Origin: Chloroflexia bacterium
GTDB taxonomy: Bacteria > Chloroflexota > Chloroflexia > QHBQ01 > JADMIH01
DNA length: 15,582 bases
Assembly: GCA_025927935.1 (NCBI GenBank)
Contig: JAICKM010000071.1
Span: 1 to 15,582, forward strand
Direction: 5' to 3'
Made by a program: the position numbers and the translations under genes. Of this stretch, positions 7,801 to 13,574 are shown one piece after another. Each line of letters opens with the position of its first letter. Positions within the stretch are counted from its first letter, which is position 1. Under the pieces are notes generated by a model. It searched no databases. It worked only from the letters and a program-made list of their open reading frames with translations, and had not been told where the DNA came from.

Positions 7801-8818
7801 CCTGGTCCACCTCGCGGAAAGCATGGGCGACGCGGAGCACCTGGGCGGCAGCCACTATGCCGGGGTGGGCTATAGCCTGTTCAACCTGGGCGAACTGGCG
7901 ACGGCGCGGGCCGCGCTGGAGCACGCGATCGCGCTCTATGATCCCGATCGGCACGGCCACCTGGCGTTCCAATACGGGCGCGACCCCGGCGAAGGCGCGC
8001 TTGACCTGCTGGCTATTGTCTTGTGGGTCATGGGCTACCCCGATCAGGCGCTGGAGCGCAGCGCCCAGGCCCTGGCGCTCGCCCAGCGGCTGAAGCACCC
8101 GACTACGCTCGGCTCGGCGCTGGGCTACGCCGCGCAACTCCATGTGCTGCGCGGCGAGGCCCAGGCCGGGCTGGCCGAGGCCGATACCCTGCTAACCCTG
8201 GCGACCGAGCATGCCGCGCCGGTGATGTCCATCGGCGGCGCCCTCTACAAGGCGCGCGCGCTGGGTGCGCTGGGCCGGGGCGCCGAGGGCCTGACCCTCT
8301 TCCACGAGGGTCTCGCCATCTACCAATCCACGGGCGCCGCCAGCAACGCGCAGGTCCTTTGCCCGCTGGCCGAAATCTGCCTCCAGGCGGGCCAGATCGC
8401 CGAGGGCCTAGCCGCGGCGGACGAGGGGCTGCGCGTGGTCGTGGAACGCGGCGAGCGCTGGCTGGAAGCCGAACTCTATCGCCTGCGCGGGGAGTTGCTG
8501 CTGGCCCAGAACCCGCCTGCCCCTAAAGGGGCCTCTCAAGAGGCACACGCCGAAGCCGAACGCTGTTTTGCCGAGGCGCTGGCGGTGGCCCGCCGGCAGG
8601 ATGCGAAAGGGTGGGAGTTGCGCGCCGCGGTGAGTCTGGGCCGCCTCCGGCTGCGCCAGGGGCAGCGGGCCGAGGCGCAGGCCCTGGTGGCCGGCGTGTA
8701 CGGCTGGTTCACCGAAGGCGCCGATACGGGCGATCTGCGGGCGGCGCGCGATCTGCTGGCCGAACTGGCGGGCGATCCCCGCGGCGACCGCCGCGAGCTG
8801 CCCTCGTGCACACGGTAG
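4820..8818 (+). CDS. Soluble-adenylyl-cyclase-like protein: two class III cyclase domains, AAA/STAND ATPase, TPR
   Basis: This encodes 1332 residues. AGGTGAGGGA (4799-4808) precedes ATG 4820 by 11 bases. Cyclase domain 1 (about 30-210) holds FADIAGFT with metal Asp35 and FSGDAI with Asp87, but its counterpart to the Asn-x3-Arg motif reads IDVAAG. Cyclase domain 2 (about 264-440) has lost the first metal Asp (LFLLLEGID) but keeps VDDKGSYFYAAFG and GSEVNLASRL with Asn386 and Arg390. The two halves therefore look complementary, as in mammalian sAC and transmembrane cyclases. Next come an ATPase with Walker A GDPGIGKS (480-487) and Walker B LEDGQWLDS (608-616), and about 400 residues of TPR-like helices. 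No membrane segment is seen, so it is probably a cytoplasmic signalling protein. It may make cAMP, but purine specificity is uncertain: Thr stands where the usual Asp lies before VNLAS. It faces the RiPP operon across about 500 bases and overlaps the next gene. Confidence 0.88.
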   Translation: MDPTLAAYIPMDRRQALARGATLPDRTWGAALFADIAGFTPLTESLMSTLGVRRGGEELTHQLNRVYDALVAEVHRYGGSVLGFSGDAITCWFADGAPAGAAPPPATLRATASALAMQQAMAQFATVPLPGGGTVTLAMHAAVAYGPARRFIVGDPAIQIIDVAAGAALDRMGLVEPLAGKGEVILDPEAVAQAGDLLAIRTWHTSATTGARGAVVTGLRAPVPHTPWPPLPADTLSAEEMRPWLLPAVYARLQSERIEFLTELRPVVALFLLLEGIDYEGDDAAGAALDAYVRWVQATLARYEGTLLQFTVDDKGSYFYAAFGAPIAHEDDARRATAAAFELSHPPATPAPIRPLQIGISQGTMRTGAYGGTTCRTYGALGSEVNLASRLMQHAAPGQVLASERVRLLTSETFRWEALPPIRVKGRSSPVAVYALHGPADPVKAAPPAGMIGRAAEQAVLTGALHKLRQGTGGLLLVEGDPGIGKSRLIAAVRGQAAALEISTFTGSGDAVEQLTPYHAWCPIFSRILDLVPGAAGAAQREHLERRLAGMPGQEQMAPLLGAVLGLDIPDNAITAALAGPGRAENTINLLVAILRDAAAHTPTTIILEDGQWLDSASWALALAVSRRVQPLLLILTTRPLPASNEAPPPDDYTQLRATPGLKHLRLGALAPDDVAAVVAQRLGVTRLPEPVSALIRQRAEGHPFFSEELACALRDAGWISVSGGECRVAPGVDLSAITFPDTLHGVIISRIDRLAPSQQVTLKTASVIGRLFSAGLLHAIHPLALAPEALAGELDVLDRLDLTPLYQREPERAYLFKHVITHEATYYLMPEGQRRPLHRAVAEWYEQTHAHDLAASYPLLAYHWQRALGDAPSDPELINKTIDYMQKAGAQAARNNANPEAVRFYQDALALLARLPETPERNLRELEFLLALVGPLVVTRGPAAHVVREVYDRAYALAEGGAATPSLLPVLYGLIRFHVGRAEYQEARTLADRLVHLAESMGDAEHLGGSHYAGVGYSLFNLGELATARAALEHAIALYDPDRHGHLAFQYGRDPGEGALDLLAIVLWVMGYPDQALERSAQALALAQRLKHPTTLGSALGYAAQLHVLRGEAQAGLAEADTLLTLATEHAAPVMSIGGALYKARALGALGRGAEGLTLFHEGLAIYQSTGAASNAQVLCPLAEICLQAGQIAEGLAAADEGLRVVVERGERWLEAELYRLRGELLLAQNPPAPKGASQEAHAEAERCFAEALAVARRQDAKGWELRAAVSLGRLRLRQGQRAEAQALVAGVYGWFTEGADTGDLRAARDLLAELAGDPRGDRRELPSCTR

Positions 8819-9888
8819 CGCAATACCTGCCGCCGCTGCGGCCCGCCTTGCCGCCCGCGTTAATCGGCGCGGCGGGATGGGCCGCCATCCTGGCCGTGGC
8901 CGCGTGGTTGCCGGGGCCACTGGCCCACAGCGTCTTCATGTTCGAGTGCCGGCTCGGCGATCCGCACCCGGCCGCCGATTTCCTGGTCTGCGCAAGTGCG
9001 CGCCACGGCGGGCGCCTGCCCCTGACCCACCTCGACGCGCCGGGCAGCCCGGCCGCCGCGCTGCTCACGCATCCCATTTGGCAGCGCATCGCGGCGTTGG
9101 CCCGCCACTGGGCCGATCCCACCACGCCGCTGCACGACGCCCTGACCGATGTCTGGTTCGAGTTCGACCTGCCCGGCGCCGCGCCGGCCATCCCGCTGCC
9201 CAGCGTCTTCTTCGGTCGCCCGCTGTCGTCCCCCGCCGGCGCATGCGCCGATCAACCGGCGCAGCCCCGCGACCTCCTGCCCCAGGCGATCCGGCTGCTG
9301 ACCGGGCGCGACCTGCCCGCGCCGGTCGCGGGGCAATTGGCGGCTTGCCTGGCCGCCCTGCCGCCCGGCGCCCTCGCGCCGGTCGCCGCCGTCATGCTCG
9401 CCCGCGACACCGCGGCCATCCGGCTGGTGCTGGACGGCGTTGCCTGCGCGGAAGTGCTCCCCTACCTCGCGCGCATCGGCTGGCCCGGCCCGCGCGACCC
9501 GGTGGCCCAGGTGCTGCCCCGCGTGGCCGCGCTGTGCGATTACGTCTGGCTCGATCTCGATGTGGAAGCGACCCTCGCGCCGAAGCTGGGGCTGGAATGC
9601 GTATTCCACCCCGGGCCGGCCCAGGCAGGCTGGCCCGCCCTCTTTGCCTACCTGGCCGAACTGGGGTTGTGCCGGGCGGACAAAAGCGCCGCCGTGCTGG
9701 CCTATCCGGGAACGCTCGCGGCGGACGCGGCGGGCGCCGCCTGGCCCGCCCGCCTGCGCGAGGCCGCCGCCGTGCTCGGCCCGCTAAGCTACCACCGCCT
9801 GGTCCGCGAAATCAGTCACGTCAAGCTCGTGTTCGAGACGGGCCAACCCCTGGAAGCCAAAGTCTACCTCACGGCCTATTACCAATAA
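8806..9888 (+). CDS. Conserved-looking protein of unknown function, overlapping the cyclase gene
   Basis: This encodes 360 residues. The frame is open from far upstream but shadows the cyclase gene there. GTG 8806, inside the last codons of that gene (13-base overlap), is the likely start by translational coupling; no strong ribosome site is seen. Early residues (about 20-40) are hydrophobic and could be one weak membrane segment, but the rest is soluble-looking. Visible motifs are WFEFDL (117-122), YVWLDLDVEATL, LGLECVF (Glu264, Cys265) and a C-terminal ISHVKLVF (His338, Lys340) with LEAKVYLTAYY (349-359). The SHVK...LEAK ending recalls uncharacterised proteins I associate with RiPP neighbourhoods in cyanobacteria and Chloroflexota, but I cannot verify that here. 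The overlap suggests it works with the cyclase/ATPase protein. Confidence 0.8.
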   Translation: MHTVAQYLPPLRPALPPALIGAAGWAAILAVAAWLPGPLAHSVFMFECRLGDPHPAADFLVCASARHGGRLPLTHLDAPGSPAAALLTHPIWQRIAALARHWADPTTPLHDALTDVWFEFDLPGAAPAIPLPSVFFGRPLSSPAGACADQPAQPRDLLPQAIRLLTGRDLPAPVAGQLAACLAALPPGALAPVAAVMLARDTAAIRLVLDGVACAEVLPYLARIGWPGPRDPVAQVLPRVAALCDYVWLDLDVEATLAPKLGLECVFHPGPAQAGWPALFAYLAELGLCRADKSAAVLAYPGTLAADAAGAAWPARLREAAAVLGPLSYHRLVREISHVKLVFETGQPLEAKVYLTAYYQ

Positions 9889-9911
9889 CCGGCCCGCCGC
9901 CCGGACGGCGC

Positions 9912-9958
9912 AGCCCGCGCAGGCGGGCTTCGTAGTCGTTGCCCGCCCGTACACGGGC
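9912..9958. terminator. Hairpins in the convergent spacer; weak terminator candidate
   Basis: A 7-bp stem (AGCCCGC 9912-9918, GCGGGCT 9923-9929, loop GCAG) is followed by TTCGTAGTCGTT on the plus strand. A second 5-bp stem (9945-9949 with 9954-9958) comes next. The position after the stop at 9888 fits transcription termination for the plus-strand pair, but the T run is poor. Confidence 0.4.
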
Positions 9959-9960
9959 CG

Positions 9961-10024
9961 GGCACCCGCCGGCTAATCGACGCGACGGGCGGGGCACCCA
10001 CCGCCTAATCGACGCGGGGGTAGG
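9961..10024. repeat. 32-bp imperfect tandem duplication over the 3' end of the MFS gene
   Basis: The unit beginning GGCACCCGCCGGCTAATCGA at 9961 recurs from 9993 as GGCACCCACCGCCTAATCGA. CTAATCGACGCG, the complement of the last codons and stop of the MFS gene, begins at 9973 and again at 10005. The second copy holds the functional TAG stop; the first is an untranslated duplicate beyond it. Confidence 0.75.
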
Positions 10025-11300
10025 ATGCGGGCACGGATTCAGGGGCAGCCACCGGGCGCGGCGCCCACCAGTGACCCAGCGCGCGCCGCCAATCCGCCAC
10101 CGGCCGGCCTAGCCCCGGCAGGATCAACACCAGCGCCCCGGCGGCCAGCACCACCACCTCCCCGCCCAGGTACAGGGTGCGGACATCCACAAAATCGGCC
10201 AGCCCGGCCAGCGCCATGCCGATCAGGTACATGACATCGCGGGTGACGTAGAAGGCGCTGTTCACACGACCCCGCAGTTCCCGCGGCGTATTCCGCTGGA
10301 TCACGAGTTGCCGCCCCACGATCGACGGCGCGTTGTTGATGCCAACGATCAGGATCACCAGCGCGACCAGCGGCACAGTCGGCAGTTGCGACAGGGCGAT
10401 CCCAAACACGCCCATGCCCAGGAAACTCAGCGCGATCCACCGGCCGGCCGGCTGCCGGTCGGCCAGGCGGGCGATCAACAGGCTGCCGAGAATAAACCCC
10501 GCCGCCTCCAGCGCCGCGATCAGGCCGTACTCGAACTCCGTCGCGTGCAGCGCCCGCTGCGATAACGGCAGCAGCAAGGCGGTGCCCAGGCCGAAGCAGA
10601 CGAAGACGGGCATGTAGATGAGAAACAGGGAGCGCAGGATTGGTTTGCTGCCGAGGAACCGCACCCCCACGCGCAGATCGTGCACCACGGTCAGGAGAGT
10701 CGTGTGCCCCTCCACCGGGAACCGGGCGACCCGGACGCCCACGATACACCCCGCCGCGAGCACGAAAGACAGGGCATCCAGGTAGAAGGCCCAGGCGATG
10801 GAGACGCTGGCCGCCAGCAACCCGGAAGCGGCGAATCCCACCGCCTGCGAACCATACGTGCTGATCGCCATGAGCGCATTCGCGGCCGCCAGTTCCTCAT
10901 CGGAGGCCACTTCCGGCAACAGGCCCTCGTGCGCCGGATTGTAAAACTGCCCCACCGCGCCGGACAGGATCACCAGTACATAGAGCCAGGCGATGTGCAA
11001 CGGCAGCAGGAGCGGAATCAGCGCAACCAGCCCGGCGCAACCGAGATTGGCCGCGATCATCAACTGCTTGCGATCAAAGCGGTCCACCACCACCCCGGCC
11101 AGCAGGCCGACGAAGAGGCTGGGCAGGGTGGGCGCGAGCATCATCAGCCCGACACTGAGCGCCGAGCCGGTCAGACGGTAGACGACCAGCGCGGCGGCCA
11201 ACCTGGTCAGGGCGCTGCCCATAGTCGAAATGAGCTGAGCGGCCCACAACAAGGTGAAGGCCCGATTGCGGAATACAGCAAAACTCGCGAACAGAGTCAT
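10005..11300 (-). CDS. MFS efflux transporter, DHA3 (MefA/EntS-like) type
   Basis: This encodes 431 residues. I chose ATG 11300 because AAAGG lies about eight bases upstream and the protein begins in the usual manner (MTLFASFAVFRNRAFTLLWA). A longer frame from 11354 adds 18 polar residues containing the ribosome site. About twelve hydrophobic segments are visible. The first loop carries the MFS motif A as GVVVDRFDRKQ (Asp73, Arg74, Asp76, Arg77), between TM2 and TM3. The N-terminal half (VYRLTGSALSVGLM, then LPSLFVGLLAG) matches DHA3 drug/siderophore proton antiporters. It would export a small hydrophobic compound across the inner membrane. The substrate is unknown: the RiPP product encoded 6 kb away is possible but not shown. 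It converges on the cyclase operon and is probably monocistronic. Confidence 0.88.
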   Translation of the reverse strand: MTLFASFAVFRNRAFTLLWAAQLISTMGSALTRLAAALVVYRLTGSALSVGLMMLAPTLPSLFVGLLAGVVVDRFDRKQLMIAANLGCAGLVALIPLLLPLHIAWLYVLVILSGAVGQFYNPAHEGLLPEVASDEELAAANALMAISTYGSQAVGFAASGLLAASVSIAWAFYLDALSFVLAAGCIVGVRVARFPVEGHTTLLTVVHDLRVGVRFLGSKPILRSLFLIYMPVFVCFGLGTALLLPLSQRALHATEFEYGLIAALEAAGFILGSLLIARLADRQPAGRWIALSFLGMGVFGIALSQLPTVPLVALVILIVGINNAPSIVGRQLVIQRNTPRELRGRVNSAFYVTRDVMYLIGMALAGLADFVDVRTLYLGGEVVVLAAGALVLILPGLGRPVADWRRALGHWWAPRPVAAPESVPASYPRVD

Positions 11301-11653
11301 CGCGGTACCTTTCAGATTATCCTGCCATCCGCCGGTCCCGTTCCGGCGCCACACCGCTGTCTCCCCTTAGCGGCTCTGCCAATGCGCCCGGTCGCCACCC
11401 CTGCAACGCGATCCACCGCTAGCTCAGCAAATGGGCGGCACGGGTGCGATGAGTCTAATCTACCGCGGCGGCCGAAGCTGCGCATCGGGGAGATTACGGG
11501 AAGGCACTACGTATTGTGGGTCGTCATGCCGATGCCGGACACAGGGGACCGGCTACGTAGCGCTACGTAACCGGCGCGGGGGCGCACCGGCACAGGGCGG
11601 GGGGGCGCGGAGCGGAAATGGAGGGCGGGCACGGCGGCAGGCGGCCAGGCACG
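11301..11653. other. Gene-free region upstream of the MFS gene
   Basis: No frame here looks coding: the open stretches are Arg/Gly/Ala-rich shadows without a ribosome site. It holds the ribosome site of the MFS gene (near 11308-11313), a TACGTA palindrome (11549-11574) and a separate TACGTA at 11508-11513. I found no convincing -35/-10 pair for the MFS gene; GATAAT near 11314 is too close to the start codon for a normal leader. Confidence 0.6.
11549..11574. promoter_or_regulatory. Near-perfect 26-bp palindrome, operator-like
   Basis: The core TACGTAGCGCTACGTA (11554-11569) is a perfect 16-bp palindrome. It is flanked by CCGG on both sides (11549-11552 and 11571-11574) with a single C/A mismatch position between. 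A third TACGTA stands at 11508-11513. It lies about 250 bases upstream of the MFS start. Regulator families that bind such sites include TetR and MarR types, but no such gene is in the window. Confidence 0.6.
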
Positions 11654-11676
11654 AAAAACCGGGCTTACGCCCGGTT
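11654..11676 (-). terminator. Intrinsic terminator of the GNAT gene
   Basis: An 8-bp stem (AACCGGGC 11657-11664, GCCCGGTT 11669-11676, loop TTAC) is followed on the minus strand by a T run (the A run at 11654-11658 on the plus strand). It stands 56 bases past the GNAT stop codon. Confidence 0.85.
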
Positions 11677-11731
11677 CTCGTCTACTCTATGCCAGTTGCC
11701 GCGCCAGGGAATGCGGCTGCGGCCGGACGCC

Positions 11732-12277
11732 TCAATGGGCACCGGGGTGTCGCGTGGGGACGCCTTCGCCGTGGCGAATCAGGGGCGGCAGGGGCCGGCC
11801 CGTCTGCGCGTAGTGCGCGGCGGCGGCGGGAGAGAAGGTGAAGCGGGCCAGCGGGCGGCCCGACTGCGCCGGAGCCTCGGCCATGCCGTGGCGGCGGTAG
11901 AAGCCTGCCGCGCTGGCGTAGGCCGACAGCGTCAGCGGGACGTGGCGGGCGGCGGCCTCGGCGGCCAGGTAGCGCAGCAGCACCGTGCCCGCGCCTTGCC
12001 CGGCCTGCGCCGCGCCCATGTATTCCAGTTCCAGCCGGTCCGGCAACTCCCGATAAGTCGCCAGGCCGCGGATGCCGTGGTCCAACAACCCGGCGTGCAG
12101 CACGACGACGCACCACGACTCGGCCTCCGCGGGATTCTGCCGCATCTGCCAGATGGCGTGCCCCAGGCCGTTGAATGCCGTGCGCCGACCCGGTTCCGCT
12201 GCGTCGCCCCACCCGGCGGCGTCCAGGCGCTGCCAAAGGGCCTGCCAGGCCGGCAGGCCCCGTAAAATCTCGATCAC
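11732..12277 (-). CDS. GNAT-family N-acetyltransferase
   Basis: This encodes 181 residues from GTG 12277, preceded by AAGGGGAG about seven bases upstream. The acetyl-CoA pyrophosphate loop is visible as QAGQGAGTVLL (Gln91, Gly93, Gly95, Ala96), inside the LELEYMGAA...LLRYLAAEA core of a beta strand and helix. GFYRRHGM (126-132) is the usual GNAT motif, with a Tyr that could act as general acid. The N-terminal 50 residues are helical and less conserved. GNAT enzymes transfer acetyl from acetyl-CoA to amines on small molecules, peptides or proteins; the substrate cannot be read here. It has its own terminator and lies 266 bases after the next upstream gene, so it may be transcribed alone or by read-through. 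Confidence 0.85.
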   Translation of the reverse strand: MIEILRGLPAWQALWQRLDAAGWGDAAEPGRRTAFNGLGHAIWQMRQNPAEAESWCVVVLHAGLLDHGIRGLATYRELPDRLELEYMGAAQAGQGAGTVLLRYLAAEAAARHVPLTLSAYASAAGFYRRHGMAEAPAQSGRPLARFTFSPAAAAHYAQTGRPLPPLIRHGEGVPTRHPGAH

Positions 12278-12401
12278 CCTATGCTCCCCTTGCCATCATG
12301 AAATTGCGCCGGGATTCGGCGCCTGCTCATTGTACCCGAAATCACGATTTGGTGCCAGGGAAGAGATTGATTCGCCGCGCCTGCGGGTTACGGGCAGCGC
12401 G

Positions 12402-12466
12402 AAAAATCCGCCGGAAGAAGGGGGCGTGATCCGCCCTCCGGCGGGCACACGGCAGCCGGAGGGCGG
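12402..12466 (-). terminator. Terminator with a competing hairpin (possible attenuator)
   Basis: On the minus strand, CCGCCGG (12438-12444) pairs with CCGGCGG (12408-12414). An inner 5-bp stem (12422-12426 with 12432-12436) lies between them, and A plus five T (12402-12407) follow. This fits a terminator for the gene ending at 12544. An upstream arm, CCGCCCTCCGG (12456-12466), can instead pair perfectly over 11 bp with 12431-12441 and would disrupt the terminator stem. The two folds are mutually exclusive, which is attenuator-like, but no sensor element is recognised. Confidence 0.6.
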
Positions 12467-12543
12467 GGTTCGGGGAATGGGAGCGGGCAGCGCCGGGACG
12501 GAGCGCAAGCCCGCGTCCGGCTTGCCCCCGGCGACGGAGCTTG

Positions 12544-13425
12544 TTAGTAGCGGTATTGAATGGGCAGTTGCTGCCAGCGGTCCTGCAAGCCGCAGCGCAC
12601 CGGCGCATTGCCCAGCCGGTCGCCCAGCAGGGCCATGAAGCGCCAGCCGCGCCGTAGGCGGTACGTGGGCAGATCCCGCCACTCCGCGGCGATGACCTCC
12701 TGCGCGCGGGACACGTCGGGTAACTTGTAGCTTTCCAGGATCGCGTTGCTGTCGGGCGCGGTATAGGTCAGCGTGTGGACGAACGGGTCGGTCAGGCGGT
12801 GGGTATCCTGCCGGTAGCGGCGCCCTTCCTCACCGGACTCGGCCTGGTAGCCCAGCCGGCGCGTGAGCGAGCCTAACGTCGCGTCGAGTTGGGCCAGCGA
12901 TTGCAGATCGCGGGTGCGCTGGGGTTCGGATCGGGCGATGTGGCCGGTGCGCAAGATGCTGAGCAACCGCGCCACATACGACTCGTCCTCCCGATGTTGC
13001 CAGGCCAGGTAGTCGAGTTGCTTGGCGCCAATTTCGGCGATGCTGATCAGGATCTGCCTGGGGGTCAGTTCGCTGCCCACGAAATACGGCTCAAACCCGG
13101 TCGGCGGCAACGCGCCGTCGTCGAGATCGGCCCGGCGCGGGATCAGCAGCACGGGATTGTCGCCCTGCACGCTCAGCTTCCAGGCCAGTTCCTTGGCCTT
13201 GAACTCGTCGGGCACCACCAGGCGCGCCACCGGGGCAAACGGGATGGTGTTTTCAAAGATGCGTGCCGATCCGGAGACCGGCTGTGCTGTTATCTCAGGC
13301 ATTGGTCCATACCGCGCCCCACTGTGCGTGCAGCCCGACACCGCGCATGCCGTACACCGCGCGACCGGGCCGCGCGCCGGGTCAGGGGCCGTGCAGCGGC
13401 TCCCGTTGTGGCGCAGTTCCTCCAT
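12544..13425 (-). CDS. Hypothetical protein of unknown function, start uncertain
   Basis: This encodes 293 residues from ATG 13425, or 252 from ATG 13302; neither has a clear ribosome site. A still longer frame to 13545 runs through a terminator-like hairpin and is unlikely. With the longer start, residues 11-34 carry Cys11, Cys24, Cys27, Cys32 and His34 (RCTACAVSGCTH), which could bind a metal, or this stretch may be noncoding. From ATG 13302 on, the protein is mixed and soluble-looking: LVVPDEFKAKELAWKLSVQG, a helical GAKQLDYLAWQHREDESYVA region (about residue 200), and basic C-terminal segments. No signal peptide or membrane segment is seen. I recognise no family. It lies between PBP2 and GNAT genes on the same strand but is separated from each by hairpins. 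Confidence 0.7.
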   Translation of the reverse strand: MEELRHNGSRCTAPDPARGPVARCTACAVSGCTHSGARYGPMPEITAQPVSGSARIFENTIPFAPVARLVVPDEFKAKELAWKLSVQGDNPVLLIPRRADLDDGALPPTGFEPYFVGSELTPRQILISIAEIGAKQLDYLAWQHREDESYVARLLSILRTGHIARSEPQRTRDLQSLAQLDATLGSLTRRLGYQAESGEEGRRYRQDTHRLTDPFVHTLTYTAPDSNAILESYKLPDVSRAQEVIAAEWRDLPTYRLRRGWRFMALLGDRLGNAPVRCGLQDRWQQLPIQYRY

Positions 13426-13507
13426 GGTCAGGATAGCCAATCCCGGCAACAGATCGCCTGGATAACGGTTGCAGTTGCGTAACAATCGGTGACAGGCCGT
13501 CAAGACG

Positions 13508-13537
13508 AAGCGCGCCGGCCTTTGGGCCGGCGCGCTT
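13508..13537 (-). terminator. Perfect 13-bp GC hairpin after PBP2, terminator-like
   Basis: The arms are 13508-13520 (AAGCGCGCCGGCC) and 13525-13537, with loop TTTG. It stands 38 bases past the PBP2 stop codon. The minus-strand sequence after it (CGTCTTGACGG) has few T, so termination may be factor-assisted, or the element may be a protected 3' end. Confidence 0.65.
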
Positions 13538-13574
13538 GCTTGCAATCCCGGGTATGAGGCGCTGGATCAGCGGC

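Noticed and set aside
6803..8143. Minus-strand 446-codon frame inside the cyclase/ATPase gene
   Set aside because: It is a shadow of the TPR/ATPase coding region, with shadow-like composition.
11301..11354. Eighteen-residue N-terminal extension of the MFS protein
   Set aside because: It contains the ribosome site of ATG 11300 and encodes polar residues unlike the start of DHA3 transporters.
13475..13503. Promoter for the unknown gene starting with TTGACG at 13498-13503
   Set aside because: No acceptable -10 is found at 16-18 bases from it.
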